Source of the DNA: an uncultured Alphaproteobacteria bacterium | Lineage (GTDB): Bacteria; Pseudomonadota; Alphaproteobacteria; RF32; CAG-239 | DNA length: 64,000 nt | Reading direction: 5' to 3' | Assembly: GCA_944391505.1 (NCBI GenBank) | Contig: CALXTV010000008.1 | Location: forward strand, 1-64,000 | Shown here: positions 1 to 9,367 of the stretch, piece after piece | Position numbering within the stretch: the first letter of the stretch is position 1 | Layout: each line of letters begins with the position of its first letter | Position numbers and translations under genes: made by a program | Notes under the pieces: model-generated | Seen by the model: the letters and a program-made list of their open reading frames with translations, nothing else | Databases searched by the model: none | What the model was told of the DNA's origin: nothing

Positions 1-1
1 C

Positions 2-538
2 GTTCTGCTGCTGTCCGTCCAATCCGCCGCCGCTCAGGTCTGCACCACCCCGCCGACCTGCGATGCCCTCGGTTACACTAAATCCGCCTCGGAATGCTCC
101 GGTATGACGATGTTAAAGTGTCCCCTCGACCAGACAAAAGTCTACTGTCCGAGCGCCGACGAAATCAACTCATCTGGAACATATAAGGTCGGGGATTACT
201 ATTACTACAATAACAATGCCGTTGGCAAGGTTATTGCCGTAAACGGAACCGAGCTAACCGTCGCCAGTATTCCAAGTGCAGCAACAGAAGTTTCTACAGA
301 GGGGTTAGCCTCTTATTGCTCCTCTCTTAATTCGGCAGCAGCGGCCTGGACGCCTATCGCAACAAAAGACGATTGTAAAAAAGCAAAACAAGTATGGAGT
401 GAGCTCGGAAATTCTTGGAACGGAACAATTATAACCTCAGGAAACTCTCATTACTGTTCGAACAACTGTTTTTGTTACTCAACACCAAGCTCAAGTAACA
501 CATATTACTACGTATGCCTGTCAACATTCAAAGCTTAA
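2..538 (+). CDS. secreted Cys-rich protein, 5' end outside window
   Basis: The reading frame is already open at base 2 and encodes the end of a signal peptide (VLLLSVQSAAAQ) followed by a Cys-rich segment (CTTPPTCDALGY, then ECSG, LKCP, VYC) and a 100-residue domain with six further Cys. An internal ATG at 104 is not the true start, because the Cys-rich module begins before it. The same N-terminal module (C-x3-P-x-C-x2-LGY-x3-EC-LKCP-YYC) occurs in the protein at 61422-62210, so both belong to one family of exported proteins. I recognise no catalytic domain. A strong terminator follows at once, so this is the last gene of its transcript. The start codon lies upstream of the window. Confidence 0.8.
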   Translation, partial: VLLLSVQSAAAQVCTTPPTCDALGYTKSASECSGMTMLKCPLDQTKVYCPSADEINSSGTYKVGDYYYYNNNAVGKVIAVNGTELTVASIPSAATEVSTEGLASYCSSLNSAAAAWTPIATKDDCKKAKQVWSELGNSWNGTIITSGNSHYCSNNCFCYSTPSSSNTYYYVCLSTFKA

Positions 539-543
539 AGCTC

Positions 544-570
544 AGCCCTCTCTTGTCAGAGGGCTTTTTC
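544..570 (+). terminator. rho-independent terminator
   Basis: AGCCCTCT and AGAGGGCT form a perfect 8-bp stem with a 6-base loop, followed by five T. It ends the secreted-protein transcript and sits just ahead of the convergent response regulator stop. Confidence 0.85.
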
Positions 571-578
571 AAAAAGTT

Positions 579-1268
579 CTATTCGGGCAGCAGCATATAT
601 CCCTTGCCGCGCACTGTTTGCAAATAACGCGGATTTTTGGAATCTTTTTCAATTTTCTTGCGCAGCCTGGTAATCTGAACGTCAATAGAACGGGGACTTT
701 GCCCTGCCCCAAGCATCTCCGCCAGTTTTTCGCGCGTAAAAATCTGCCCGGACTTTTGCCCCAACACGCCGAGCAACGCCTGCTCAACCGGCGTAATATG
801 AATAATCTGTCCCTGTTTGGAATGAAGTTCTTTTTTGTTCAGGTCATAAATACAAAGCCCCAAATCAAGCTTATCCCTGACCTCGTTGCGAACCTGCGGC
901 GCACGTTTCAAAATACTCTTAATCCGCAGTACCAGTTCAAGCGGTTCAAACGGTTTGGGCAGGTAATCGTCGGCACCGGCCGAAAGCCCGGTAATCCGAT
1001 CTGCCGTTTCGCCCATTGCCGTCAGCATAATAACCGGCAGATTGCTTTCCGCACGAAACTTTTCCAAAAATTCCAGCCCGCTTTCGTTTGGCATCATAAT
1101 ATCGACAATCAACAAATCGAACCGATATTCTTTCAACCTTTCGCGAGCTTCGGCCGCATCTTTGGCCGCCGATACATAGAACCCGTTTTCACGCAAAAAC
1201 CTTTGCAGAAGCGAACGCAGACGGGTGTCGTCGTCAACGACCAGAATATGCGCTTTATCTTTCTCCAT
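579..1268 (-). CDS. OmpR-family response regulator
   Basis: 229 residues, full length for the family. The receiver domain (about 6-120) has the acidic pair D13/D14, phospho-acceptor D56 (in VDIMMP), T83 and K105 (in LPKPFEP). The C-terminal winged helix (about 135-228) is of the Trans_reg_C type, ending RTVRGKGYMLLPE. It therefore binds DNA when phosphorylated by a sensor kinase. No kinase gene lies nearby; it is the last gene of uvrC-pgsA-regulator and starts 8 bases after the pgsA stop. Sequence resembles the OmpR/PetR branch of Alphaproteobacteria, but the target genes cannot be read from the window. Confidence 0.92.
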   Translation of the reverse strand: MEKDKAHILVVDDDTRLRSLLQRFLRENGFYVSAAKDAAEARERLKEYRFDLLIVDIMMPNESGLEFLEKFRAESNLPVIMLTAMGETADRITGLSAGADDYLPKPFEPLELVLRIKSILKRAPQVRNEVRDKLDLGLCIYDLNKKELHSKQGQIIHITPVEQALLGVLGQKSGQIFTREKLAEMLGAGQSPRSIDVQITRLRKKIEKDSKNPRYLQTVRGKGYMLLPE

Positions 1269-1276
1269 TCAGATAA

Positions 1277-2026
1277 CTATGCCTTTTCGGAAGCTGCCTT
1301 TTTTGCCGCCGGCCGGCGTCCCGGCTTCCGCCCCGGTTTGCGGCCGGGTCTTCCTGCCTTTTTGACGGATTTCTGTCCGGGCTTGCGACCGCGTTTCTTC
1401 GGCGCTTCAATTTTTTCTTCCGTCTTTACGGCCGCTTTCTCCGCTTTTGCCGCGGCTTTGTTCTTTTTTTCTATCTTCTTGATATAATCCAGACTTTTTT
1501 GGAAATACTGATAACCGGTAATAAAGGTCAGAACACCGGCGATCCACAGCAAAATCTCGCCGATACCGCCCCACAGCCAGAAACCTTTCAACAGCATCAT
1601 CGACAGCGCCGTCATCTGAAAACCGGTTTTCCATTTGGCCAGACGCGTAACCGGCATACCGACCTTGACTTCCATCAAAAATTCACGCAGTCCGGAAACC
1701 AGAATTTCGCGGCAGAGAATAACAATAACCGGAATATAACTGAGCTTGCAGACAACCATGCCCGGAACCGCCAGAATAACCACCAGCGCCGATGTTACCA
1801 GCAGCTTGTCGGCAATCGGATCCAGCAGCCGGCCGAAAGCGGAAGTTTCGTTACGCGAACGTGCCAGATAACCGTCCAGATAGTCGGTAATAGAAGCCAC
1901 GATAAACAAAATCGCCGCCACTAACTGCCACAACGTGGCGTGAATATAAACCATCATGAAAATAACGGGAATAACGACAATGCGGGAAATCGTCAGAAGA
2001 TTCGGTAAGCTGTACACTTTTTGCAT
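1277..2026 (-). CDS. pgsA: CDP-diacylglycerol-glycerol-3-phosphate phosphatidyltransferase with basic tail
   Basis: Makes phosphatidylglycerophosphate, the first step to phosphatidylglycerol and cardiolipin, in the inner membrane. The CDP-alcohol phosphotransferase signature is complete: D48-x2-D51-G-x2-AR, G65, D69 and D73. Several membrane helices follow to about residue 185. The usual enzyme stops near there; this one (249 aa) continues with about 60 residues rich in Lys, Arg, Ala and Pro containing KKRGRKPG and GRPGRKPGRKPGRRP, which resemble AT-hooks or histone-H1-like tails. The gene sits between uvrC and the response regulator on the same strand, an arrangement known near pgsA in related bacteria. 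Enzyme call is firm; the role of the tail is unknown. Confidence 0.93.
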   Translation of the reverse strand: MQKVYSLPNLLTISRIVVIPVIFMMVYIHATLWQLVAAILFIVASITDYLDGYLARSRNETSAFGRLLDPIADKLLVTSALVVILAVPGMVVCKLSYIPVIVILCREILVSGLREFLMEVKVGMPVTRLAKWKTGFQMTALSMMLLKGFWLWGGIGEILLWIAGVLTFITGYQYFQKSLDYIKKIEKKNKAAAKAEKAAVKTEEKIEAPKKRGRKPGQKSVKKAGRPGRKPGRKPGRRPAAKKAASEKA

Positions 2027-2079
2027 CCTTTACAAAAATATATTAGCGAAATATTTGCAAGTATCATAAGACAGTTTTT

Positions 2080-3885
2080 TTATTTGTGAAAGTAGTTATA
2101 AATCTTTTCCGCTGTTTTTTTGCTGATTCCTTCAACTTTTTCAATATCTTTGACCGAGGCCTGGGAAACTGCCTCTACCGAACCGAAATAATTCAGCAGG
2201 TCATGCTTCCGCCGGCTGCCGATTCCGTCCACCTCGTCCAGCCGGGATTTTGAAATTGACTTGGCGCGTCTTTTGCGGTGCGTTCCGATAGCAAAACGGT
2301 GCGCCTCGTCGCGCAGATTCTGCATATAAAAAGCAATCGGCGACTGAAACGGCAGAGCAAAGCTTTCCCGCCCGGCCATATGGTAAAATTCCTTGCCCGC
2401 ATTCCGATCCGGTCCTTTGGAAATGGCTATAATCGAAATGCCGGAGAGGTCAAAATCCTTAAGACATTCGTGTACGGCATGCAGTTGGCCGAGACCGCCG
2501 TCAAGCAAAATCACGTCCGGTCTGTTTTCCGGCGTCATCCGGTTAAAACGACGGGTCAGCACTTCTTTCATCATCGCAAAATCGTCATTGGTAATTTCGG
2601 AATTTTTGATATTAAAAGTGCGGTACTGCTTCTTGTCAAAACCCTCCGGCGTCGCCACCACCATGGCGCCGATGGCATAACTTCCCTGAATATGCGAATT
2701 GTCATAAACCTCAATCCGCTGCGGTATCCGCGGCAGATTGAAAATCCGCACAAATTCTTCCAGATTGCTTTTAACCGACGCCTCTTCGGCAATTTTACGG
2801 TCAATCGACGCCAGCGCGTTTTCCTTGGCATTGGCCGCCAGCTTGGCCTTATTGCCTTTCTGATAGGTATTGATTTTGGCACCGGTGGCTTCTTCAAGAA
2901 AATCTTTGTTTTCCAGTTCTTCGGAAAGAATAATTTCTTTCGGCGGAATATGACGCGTATAAAAACTGCTCAGAAAAGCCTCAAGAATTTCGCCGGCCGA
3001 AGCACCCTCAACCCGCTTCGGAAAATAAGGCACGTTTCCGCAGTTTTGCCCCGAACGCACAAAAAAGACCTGAATGCAGACCAAATCGTTTTTACGTGCC
3101 AGCGCAATAATGTCTGCCGACTTAATGTCCGCATATTCTACCTGATTTCCCTGCTGAATATTGGTCAGCGCCCGGATGCGGTCACGCAGCACCATTGCCA
3201 GCTCATAATTCTGCACATCGCTGGCCTCCTGCATTTTTCGCGACAGTTCTTCCTGAATCTTAGAGTTTTTTCCTTCCAGAAAATCCACCGCATCGCGCAC
3301 CAGCCGCCGATAGTTTTCCGGCGAAATTTTACCGACGCAGGGAGCCGAACAGCGTTTAATCTGATACATCAGACACGGCCGGTCGCGATGTTTGAAAACA
3401 CTGTCGCGGCAGGTTCGCAGCAAAAAAGCCTTCTGCACCGTATCCAGTGTGGAGTTAACCGCCAGCACGCTGGCAAACGGCCCGAAATATTTGCTTTTGT
3501 CATGACGCTTGCCGCGATATTTGCGCAAGCACGGAAATTCCGATTGTATGTCAATCACCAGATGCGGAAAAGTCTTGTCGTCTTTAAGCAGAATATTGTA
3601 ACGCGGCTCAAGCTTTTTAATCAGCTCGTTTTCCATCAGTAACGCCTTGGCCTCGTTTTCAACAATAATAAACTCCATCCGCCTGATTTCCGAAACCATC
3701 CGCTGCAAACGAACCGGCAGCTTGTCGATATGCGAATAGGCGACGATTCTCTTTTTTATGTTTTTGGCCTTGCCCACATACAAAACTTTGTCGCCCTCGC
3801 CCAGCATCCGATATACGCCGGGCTTTTCGGGAGCAATCTTAATGTTTTTTTTCAGAACTGATAAACCGTGTTTGATATCCGCCAC
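2080..3885 (-). CDS. uvrC: excinuclease ABC subunit C
   Basis: 601 aa, normal length for UvrC, which makes the two incisions around bulky DNA lesions in nucleotide excision repair. The GIY-YIG domain is at about residues 18-100 (PGVYRMLGEGDKVLYVGKA), the UVR UvrB-binding motif near 205-235, the RNase-H-like nuclease at about 375-530 (VYDNSHIQG, ILLDGGLGQL) and a helix-hairpin-helix pair at the C-terminus (VDGIGSRR, VEGISKKTA). First gene of the minus-strand set with pgsA and the response regulator, 53 bases upstream of pgsA. Confidence 0.97.
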   Translation of the reverse strand: MADIKHGLSVLKKNIKIAPEKPGVYRMLGEGDKVLYVGKAKNIKKRIVAYSHIDKLPVRLQRMVSEIRRMEFIIVENEAKALLMENELIKKLEPRYNILLKDDKTFPHLVIDIQSEFPCLRKYRGKRHDKSKYFGPFASVLAVNSTLDTVQKAFLLRTCRDSVFKHRDRPCLMYQIKRCSAPCVGKISPENYRRLVRDAVDFLEGKNSKIQEELSRKMQEASDVQNYELAMVLRDRIRALTNIQQGNQVEYADIKSADIIALARKNDLVCIQVFFVRSGQNCGNVPYFPKRVEGASAGEILEAFLSSFYTRHIPPKEIILSEELENKDFLEEATGAKINTYQKGNKAKLAANAKENALASIDRKIAEEASVKSNLEEFVRIFNLPRIPQRIEVYDNSHIQGSYAIGAMVVATPEGFDKKQYRTFNIKNSEITNDDFAMMKEVLTRRFNRMTPENRPDVILLDGGLGQLHAVHECLKDFDLSGISIIAISKGPDRNAGKEFYHMAGRESFALPFQSPIAFYMQNLRDEAHRFAIGTHRKRRAKSISKSRLDEVDGIGSRRKHDLLNYFGSVEAVSQASVKDIEKVEGISKKTAEKIYNYFHK

Positions 3886-4001
3886 TCTAACCGCCTCCGG
3901 ACAAATAAAAGTCTATGACAATGTAATGGCTGCCACGCTTAAAATCAAACTCTTTCTGAAAGAAGACAAATATTTTTAATGAAAACTTAAAAAATCTGTG
4001 G

Positions 4002-4007
4002 TATACT
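4002..4007 (+). promoter_or_regulatory. putative -10 box of the small motility gene
   Basis: TATACT lies 25 bases before the ATG at 4033. I see no convincing -35 hexamer, nor a sigma-28 type sequence, so this is a weak call. A good Shine-Dalgarno (AAGGAG) follows. Confidence 0.35.
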
Positions 4008-4032
4008 GAATTCTGATTTAAGGAGAAAGAAA

Positions 4033-4206
4033 ATGTCCGAACTGGGTGCTCTGAGTTCTTATGCTTTATCCGTTCAGCAGATGCAGATGTCGCTGATTAA
4101 AAATGCCGTTGAAATGCAGCAGGAAGTCATTGAAGTTTTGCTGGACGGCAGCCGTATGGTATCTCCGTCTCCAACCAACGGACACAATGTCGACATCTCT
4201 GTCTGA
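4033..4206 (+). CDS. YjfB-type putative motility peptide
   Basis: A 57-residue protein: starts MSELGALSSYALSVQQMQMS and ends NGHNVDISV. The helix rich in Gln and Met followed by a Pro/Ser segment and the terminal NxDIxV is the pattern of the small 'putative motility protein' family (YjfB); the biochemical function of that family is not established. Strong ribosome site (AAGGAG, 8 bases before ATG), own terminator. It stands alone between divergent uvrC and the convergent unknown gene, far from the fliO-fliP genes at 22 kb. Confidence 0.72.
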   Translation: MSELGALSSYALSVQQMQMSLIKNAVEMQQEVIEVLLDGSRMVSPSPTNGHNVDISV

Positions 4207-4226
4207 TTAAAGTTTTTTTTACCAAG

Positions 4227-4252
4227 GAACACCCCGCGGGGTGTTCTTTTTT
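4227..4252. terminator. bidirectional terminator
   Basis: GAACACCCC and GGGGTGTTC form a perfect 9-bp stem with T-rich flank on the plus side and A-rich flank (T on minus) on the other. It separates the motility peptide from the convergent gene ending at 4251. Confidence 0.85.
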
Positions 4253-4571
4253 ATGTCAGACTGATCATGGACAAGAACGAAATCATCAGAATACCGGACA
4301 GAAAAAACTTCAGCGCCGAGCCGAGCACATTCAGCATTGTCGCACCGACGTCAAGATCATAACCGCCCTCCCGGTATACTTTTTTAAAAACAAAATTATA
4401 TATAAAAGCAATCAGCACACCCAGCAGATAAAAACGATAGTCAAAAAACAACGCCGTCATCTGCTCTGCCGTCAGATAAATGTAACAGAAAATTCCGGTA
4501 AAAATCCCGAGCAGCACCATCGGGTTGAAAATGGCTCCCGACGTAAAGAGAGACAAAATACCTTTAATCAA
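4251..4571 (-). CDS. small membrane protein, unknown
   Basis: 106 residues with three or four hydrophobic segments (about 14-32, 45-62 and 82-104) separated by a short basic loop (KKVYREGG). No family recognised. Its ATG overlaps the stop of the gene upstream (ATGA at 4568-4571), so the two are translated together. The shared terminator at 4227-4252 ends the transcript. Confidence 0.6.
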   Translation of the reverse strand: MIKGILSLFTSGAIFNPMVLLGIFTGIFCYIYLTAEQMTALFFDYRFYLLGVLIAFIYNFVFKKVYREGGYDLDVGATMLNVLGSALKFFLSGILMISFLSMISLT

Positions 4572-4771
4572 ATCGTCTTACCCCAAACCCGCCGCGAAAA
4601 GATTCTGGCATCACGGCTTTCCGAAGCGCTCGGCCACACACAGCGCGAACCGCTGCTGACCATATTCCCGTTTTTAAAAGTCGTCGTTGCCAGCAACGAA
4701 AGATTGCCGCGCTTTTTAATCTGATAGGGTTTGTTCTTTTCCCAGTCAAAACCGGTGTGTGTGTTATTCAT
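4568..4771 (-). CDS. small cytoplasmic protein, unknown
   Basis: 67 residues starting MNNTHTGFDWEKNKPYQ. I choose the ATG at 4771, with GAGG seven bases ahead, over an in-frame TTG at 4777. It is basic, has no membrane segment and no recognised motif. It is coupled by a 4-base overlap to the membrane protein downstream, the main evidence that it is real; the alternative frame over the same bases is ignored. Confidence 0.45.
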   Translation of the reverse strand: MNNTHTGFDWEKNKPYQIKKRGNLSLLATTTFKNGNMVSSGSRCVWPSASESRDARIFSRRVWGKTI

Positions 4772-4860
4772 TATCAAGCCTCGCTTTCGTATAGATACAA
4801 GTCTATATAGTATTAACTTTAGGCAAATAAAGTAAACAAATGTTTAACCCATGCCGAACT

Positions 4861-6231
4861 TTAGGGCATAACCTTTACGGACTCGTACCCGGGGGCCTGT
4901 TCCAAAACCGCGGAAATTTCACGGTTAATCTCATCAGCAAACGCAGCGTCGTCGCTCCAGACCCAAACCTGTATCTTTGGTTCGGTACCCGACTTTCTTA
5001 CCAAAATCCGCCCTTTGCCTTCAATCTTCCGTTCGCCTTCGGCTATGGCTTTTTTAAAGGCGGGCAGTTCAAAAGCGGCCAGCATTTCCTCCTTGCCTGC
5101 AAAACGGGTATCAACGCGTTTTTTATACATCGGAACAAACAACGGAAAAATTTCGCTCATTTTTTTGCCGCTCTCCAACAGTCCCCTGCTGACTATTAAC
5201 GCGGCAATCATCGCATCACCGGTACGGGCATAGTCGGAAAGCACCATATGCCCCGATTCTTCGCCGCCGACATTGGCACCGTGTTTCTTCATTTCTTCAA
5301 TCACATAACGTTCGCCGACCCCGGAACGCACACAGTCAATACCCGCAGCCTGCAAAAAACGATCCAGCGCCGGATTGGAAACAATCGTCGCCACCACCGT
5401 ATTGCCCTTAAGCAGCGATTTTTCCTTCAGATACCGCCCCAAAAAGGCAATAACCTGATCACCGTCAAGACGGACACCTTTTTCATCGCAGATAATAATT
5501 CTGTCGCCGTCGCCGTCCACTGCAATTCCGAGCTGGGCATGAGAGCCGAGCACCGTTTCGACCATTTTCTCAATATCCTGCGAACCGCAGTCTTTATTAA
5601 TGTTCCAGCCGTCCGGTTTATTTCCCGTGGCGATTACCCCGGCACCGAGTTCCATAAACACTCTGGGCATAATCTCCGAAAAAACCCCGTTGGCGCAATC
5701 CAAAACCACCCGCAGACCTTTCAAGGGCTTTCCGGCCGGCAAGGCAGACATCGCCTGAACAATATATTTGTTAACCAGTGTTTCTTCGCTGCTGACCCGG
5801 CCGATTTTTTCCGGCGAAAGCGCAAATTCACCCTTGGCAATCAGCTCTTCCAGCTCTGACGTCACCTTGTCCGAAAACTTTGAACCATCGGCCGCAATCA
5901 GTTTAATCCCGTTGTCGTGCCACGGATTGTGCGAAGCGGTAATCATCACGGACATATCAACCCTCAAATCCGGCGTCAGTGTCGTTACCGCCGGAGTCGG
6001 CAGAACACCGAGGCGGATGACGTCAACACCGGCCGATACAAATCCGGCAATCATCGCAGCCTCGAGCATTTCGCCGGAAAGACGCGTATCCCGACCGATG
6101 GCGACACGATGTTCTTTGGTGCAGGTTAACTGCCCGGCAGCCGTCGCCAGCTTCAGGGCAAACTCTGCCGTCATCGGATAAATATTAGCCTTACCGCGCA
6201 CGCCGTCGGTGCCGAATAATTTTGCGCCCAT
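4861..6231 (-). CDS. glmM: phosphoglucosamine mutase
   Basis: 456 aa from the ATG at 6231 (MGAKLFGTDGVRG), which has AGGA eight bases ahead; the frame is open further upstream but those residues do not belong to the family. GlmM converts glucosamine-6-phosphate to glucosamine-1-phosphate for UDP-GlcNAc, hence peptidoglycan and LPS. The phospho-serine loop TASHNPWHDNG is near residue 100, the metal loop DGDGDR near 245, the sugar loop GGEESGH near 330 and the phosphate-binding RKSGTEP near 425. It is the last gene of the pal-cpoB-tilS-ftsH-glmM series, a conserved neighbourhood, but a terminator separates it from ftsH. Confidence 0.96.
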   Translation of the reverse strand: MGAKLFGTDGVRGKANIYPMTAEFALKLATAAGQLTCTKEHRVAIGRDTRLSGEMLEAAMIAGFVSAGVDVIRLGVLPTPAVTTLTPDLRVDMSVMITASHNPWHDNGIKLIAADGSKFSDKVTSELEELIAKGEFALSPEKIGRVSSEETLVNKYIVQAMSALPAGKPLKGLRVVLDCANGVFSEIMPRVFMELGAGVIATGNKPDGWNINKDCGSQDIEKMVETVLGSHAQLGIAVDGDGDRIIICDEKGVRLDGDQVIAFLGRYLKEKSLLKGNTVVATIVSNPALDRFLQAAGIDCVRSGVGERYVIEEMKKHGANVGGEESGHMVLSDYARTGDAMIAALIVSRGLLESGKKMSEIFPLFVPMYKKRVDTRFAGKEEMLAAFELPAFKKAIAEGERKIEGKGRILVRKSGTEPKIQVWVWSDDAAFADEINREISAVLEQAPGYESVKVMP

Positions 6232-6293
6232 TACTGAAATCCTTTCCAAACAAATTTTACAATGCTTCATATCATAAAACCCGGACATAAAAA

Positions 6294-6332
6294 AACAACA
6301 CCCGAGAACAGATATTCACCTCAAGTGTTGTT
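6294..6332 (-). terminator. terminator after ftsH
   Basis: On the minus strand AACAACAC and GTGTTGTT pair across a long loop and are followed by seven T. It divides ftsH from glmM, so glmM needs its own promoter or depends on readthrough. Confidence 0.65.
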
Positions 6333-6374
6333 AATATTTGTTACAGTCCGACCTTTCCGGCCGCAGTCAAATGC

Positions 6375-8240
6375 CTAAATCTCGGGAATGGAGGCATGTG
6401 TCCGTTTTTCCTCACAAACCGGACATTCCTTGGATTTGTCCACCTTTTCACCAGCCAAAACCTGCTTGATTTCGTCACCGGTCAGGGTTTCATATTCCAT
6501 CAGAGCCTGTGCCAGTGTCTCCCATTCCTTGCTTTTCTCCTTAAGCAGCTTCTGTGCGCCGGCATAGCCTTCGGTAACCAGACGCTTGATTTCGGCATCA
6601 ACCAGCCGTGCGGTGTCCTCACTCATGTTTTTGTTCTGCGTAACCGACTTGCCGAGAAAAACCTCACCGGAATTTTCGGCATACAGGACCGGTCCGAGCT
6701 TGTCACTCATACCCCATTCGGTAACCATGGAACGAGCCAGATTGGTTGCCGCGGAAATATCGGCGGAAGCGCCAGAGGTAACCTTATCGTAACCGAACTT
6801 CATCTCTTCGGCCACCCTGCCGCCCATCAGAATAATCAGGCGCGACAGCATCTTGGAACGCGAATAGGAATACTGATCTTTTTCCGGAAGCTGCTGTACC
6901 ATACCCAAAGCCCGCCCACGCGGAATAATCGTTGCCTTGTGTATCGGATCGGTATCCGGCACAAACAGCGAACAGATGGCATGACCGGCTTCATGATAAG
7001 CCGTCAATGTTTTCTCCGCCTCATCCATCGCCATTGAACGACGCTCATTGCCCATCAGAACTTTGTCCTTGGCATCATCAAAATCTTTTGAGGTAACTTT
7101 GTTTTTGTTCTTGCGAGCCGCCAGCAGTGCCGCCTCATTAACCAGATTCGCCAGATCAGCGCCGGAAAACCCAGGCGTGCCGCGGGCAATAATCGACAAA
7201 TTGACGTCTTTGGCCAAAGGTACCTTGCGGGTATGCACCTTCAGAATATCCTCACGCCCTTTAATGTCCGGATTCGAAACCGTAACCTGACGGTCAAAAC
7301 GCCCCGGACGCAGCAAAGCCGGATCAAGAACGTCCGGACGGTTGGTCGCCGCAATCAGAATAACGTTCTCGTTTGGTTCAAAACCGTCCATCTCGACCAG
7401 AAGCTGGTTCAGCGTCTGTTCACGCTCGTCGTTTCCGCCGCCCAAACCGGCACCGCGATGACGTCCGACCGCATCAATTTCGTCAATAAACAACAGACAG
7501 GGCGCATTCTTCTTCGCCTGAGCAAACATATCGCGGACACGCGACGCACCCACGCCGACAAACATCTCGACAAAGTCCGAACCCGAAATCGAGAAAAACG
7601 GAACATTTGCTTCACCGGCTACCGCTTTAGCCAGCAGCGTTTTACCGGTTCCCGGAGGGCCGACCAGAAGAACGCCCTTCGGAATTTTACCGCCCAAACG
7701 CTGAAACTTGGACGGATCTTTCAGAAAATCAATAACCTCTTCCAGTTCCTGTTTGGATTCGTCAGCACCGGCCACATCGGCAAAAGTGACCTTTTTGGTG
7801 TTTTCAATCAGCCGGGCACGCGACTTCCCGAAACTCATCGCCTTATTGTTTCCGGAACTGGCCTGACGCATGAAATATACCCAAACGCCGATAAGCAAAA
7901 TCATCGGGAACCACGAAATCAACACGCTCCAAAAAGTTCCGGCAGCACTGCCTTCCGGCTTTGCTGTAACTTTCACGCCGCTGCTGCGCAGTGTTTCGAC
8001 CATTGTCGGATCCTCCGGCGCATAAGTATAAAACTTGTGCCCATCCACATACGAACCCGAAATCTCCGCGCCCGTAATCGTTACTTCGCTGATTCGCTTG
8101 TTTTCAACGTCTTTCATAAAATCGGAAAACGCCAGATTCTCTGCCGTTGCCTGAGCCGAACCCTCTCCGAACACATTCATCAGAGACGTCAGCAGCACAA
8201 TGGCTATCAGCCAGACAATAATACTTCTTCCTGCTCTCAT
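6375..8240 (-). CDS. ftsH: ATP-dependent zinc metalloprotease FtsH
   Basis: 621 aa membrane-anchored AAA protease that degrades misfolded membrane proteins and selected regulators. Two membrane helices (about 7-24 and 105-124) enclose a periplasmic domain. Walker A GPPGTGKT is at 194-201, Walker [12 protein letters not shown] follows, and the zinc site HEAGH is near residue 417. Start supported by AGGA before the ATG. The last 20 residues are unusual: a CPVC pair ([18 protein letters not shown]) replaces the usual Pro/Gly-rich tail. It lies between tilS and glmM as in many Proteobacteria. Confidence 0.97.
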   Translation of the reverse strand: MRAGRSIIVWLIAIVLLTSLMNVFGEGSAQATAENLAFSDFMKDVENKRISEVTITGAEISGSYVDGHKFYTYAPEDPTMVETLRSSGVKVTAKPEGSAAGTFWSVLISWFPMILLIGVWVYFMRQASSGNNKAMSFGKSRARLIENTKKVTFADVAGADESKQELEEVIDFLKDPSKFQRLGGKIPKGVLLVGPPGTGKTLLAKAVAGEANVPFFSISGSDFVEMFVGVGASRVRDMFAQAKKNAPCLLFIDEIDAVGRHRGAGLGGGNDEREQTLNQLLVEMDGFEPNENVILIAATNRPDVLDPALLRPGRFDRQVTVSNPDIKGREDILKVHTRKVPLAKDVNLSIIARGTPGFSGADLANLVNEAALLAARKNKNKVTSKDFDDAKDKVLMGNERRSMAMDEAEKTLTAYHEAGHAICSLFVPDTDPIHKATIIPRGRALGMVQQLPEKDQYSYSRSKMLSRLIILMGGRVAEEMKFGYDKVTSGASADISAATNLARSMVTEWGMSDKLGPVLYAENSGEVFLGKSVTQNKNMSEDTARLVDAEIKRLVTEGYAGAQKLLKEKSKEWETLAQALMEYETLTGDEIKQVLAGEKVDKSKECPVCEEKRTHASIPEI

Positions 8241-8299
8241 CGTGATTCCTTACAGTTTAATTACAGCTTATTCATATATAGGGAGGATTTACCTAAAAC

Positions 8300-9367
8300 T
8301 CAAGAGCTTTTATAAAGACTGAGTTTCAGTTTGTAGGGAAGCGAAAGGCGCTCATACTGCGGATGCAAAGCGACATAAGCCTCCCAGTCTTTTTTTGACA
8401 GACGAACCAGCCCTTTAAGTTCAGGAACAATCCACAATTTATTGCGAAAAGACAAGATTTCGCAGCCGGCCAGTGTCGCACCGCGAAACTTTTCGGTAAA
8501 CAGCCGCTGCTGCAAACGCTCGACATCGTCGGCACGCGGAATATAATCACGACGGCCGATTTCTTTCAGCAGCGAACACAAGACCCTGAAACAAATTTCT
8601 GCCGGCAAAATCTCCAACTGTTTTACCGAAACGGAAACACCGGCCGTACCGTAGCGACAGACATAGTGACGGATAAAATGCGCTGTTTGTTCCTCCAGAC
8701 AATCCCGGCTCCGCGCCAAAACCGACATCGTATCGACAATCCGCTCCGGCGTAATATCAAGAGCCGCCGTCAACTGCGGCAAAAATTTGCGCACCCGCAC
8801 CCGCAGATAATCGTCACAGGCATTGCTCGCATCTTCAACCCAGGAAACTTTCTGTGCGCGCAAAAAATTTTTCAGTTTATCCGGATGAACCGATAACAGC
8901 GGCCGAATAAGCCGGATAGAATTTTTTTCGCTGACGGGAGCCATACCGCACAAACCGTTTAAGCCGCTGCCACGCTGCAAACGCATCAAAAAGGTTTCCG
9001 CCTGATCCAACAAATGATGCGCCACCGCCAGCGTACCGATGCCATTTTCGGAACACCAGCCGCAAAGCAGATTATAACGAGCCGTTCGCGCCACTTCTTC
9101 AATACCTTTTTCCGGTTTTTCCCCTTTCCATATCAGAATATGATGTTCAATTTGGCGTTCTGCTGCCAGTTTTGCGACATATTCGGCCTCGGCGCGGGAT
9201 TCCGGACGTAAACCGTGGTCCACCGTCAGAGCGACAACCCGGCGACCCTGCGGGCGCAAAAAAGCATCCAACATCAAAAGCAGCGCCAATGAATCGGCAC
9301 CGCCGGAAACTCCGGCCGCAACAATATCGTCATCAATCTGATATTTTTCAAAAAATTCCTGCAACAT
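8300..9367 (-). CDS. tilS: tRNA(Ile)-lysidine synthase
   Basis: 355 aa. Attaches lysine to C34 of the tRNA-Ile that reads AUA, changing both codon and amino-acid identity. The ATP pyrophosphatase P-loop SGGADS is at residues 21-26, followed by the conserved HGLRPES and AHHLLDQAETFLMRL stretch. The C-terminal substrate-binding part is short compared with E. coli TilS (about 430 aa). Start at ATG 9367 (MLQEFFEKYQ) has no clear Shine-Dalgarno. Neighbours cpoB and ftsH match the common order. Confidence 0.93.
   Translation of the reverse strand: MLQEFFEKYQIDDDIVAAGVSGGADSLALLLMLDAFLRPQGRRVVALTVDHGLRPESRAEAEYVAKLAAERQIEHHILIWKGEKPEKGIEEVARTARYNLLCGWCSENGIGTLAVAHHLLDQAETFLMRLQRGSGLNGLCGMAPVSEKNSIRLIRPLLSVHPDKLKNFLRAQKVSWVEDASNACDDYLRVRVRKFLPQLTAALDITPERIVDTMSVLARSRDCLEEQTAHFIRHYVCRYGTAGVSVSVKQLEILPAEICFRVLCSLLKEIGRRDYIPRADDVERLQQRLFTEKFRGATLAGCEILSFRNKLWIVPELKGLVRLSKKDWEAYVALHPQYERLSLPYKLKLSLYKSS

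Noticed and set aside
618..1487. Long plus-strand frame opposite the response regulator and pgsA
   Set aside because: Low-complexity shadow of two well-identified genes; the same applies to similar long frames opposite uvrC, ftsH, ppdK, AsmA, lepA and djlA.
4564..4749. Alternative minus-strand frame over the small gene at 4568-4771
   Set aside because: No ribosome site, whereas the chosen frame has GAGG and an ATGA overlap with its neighbour.
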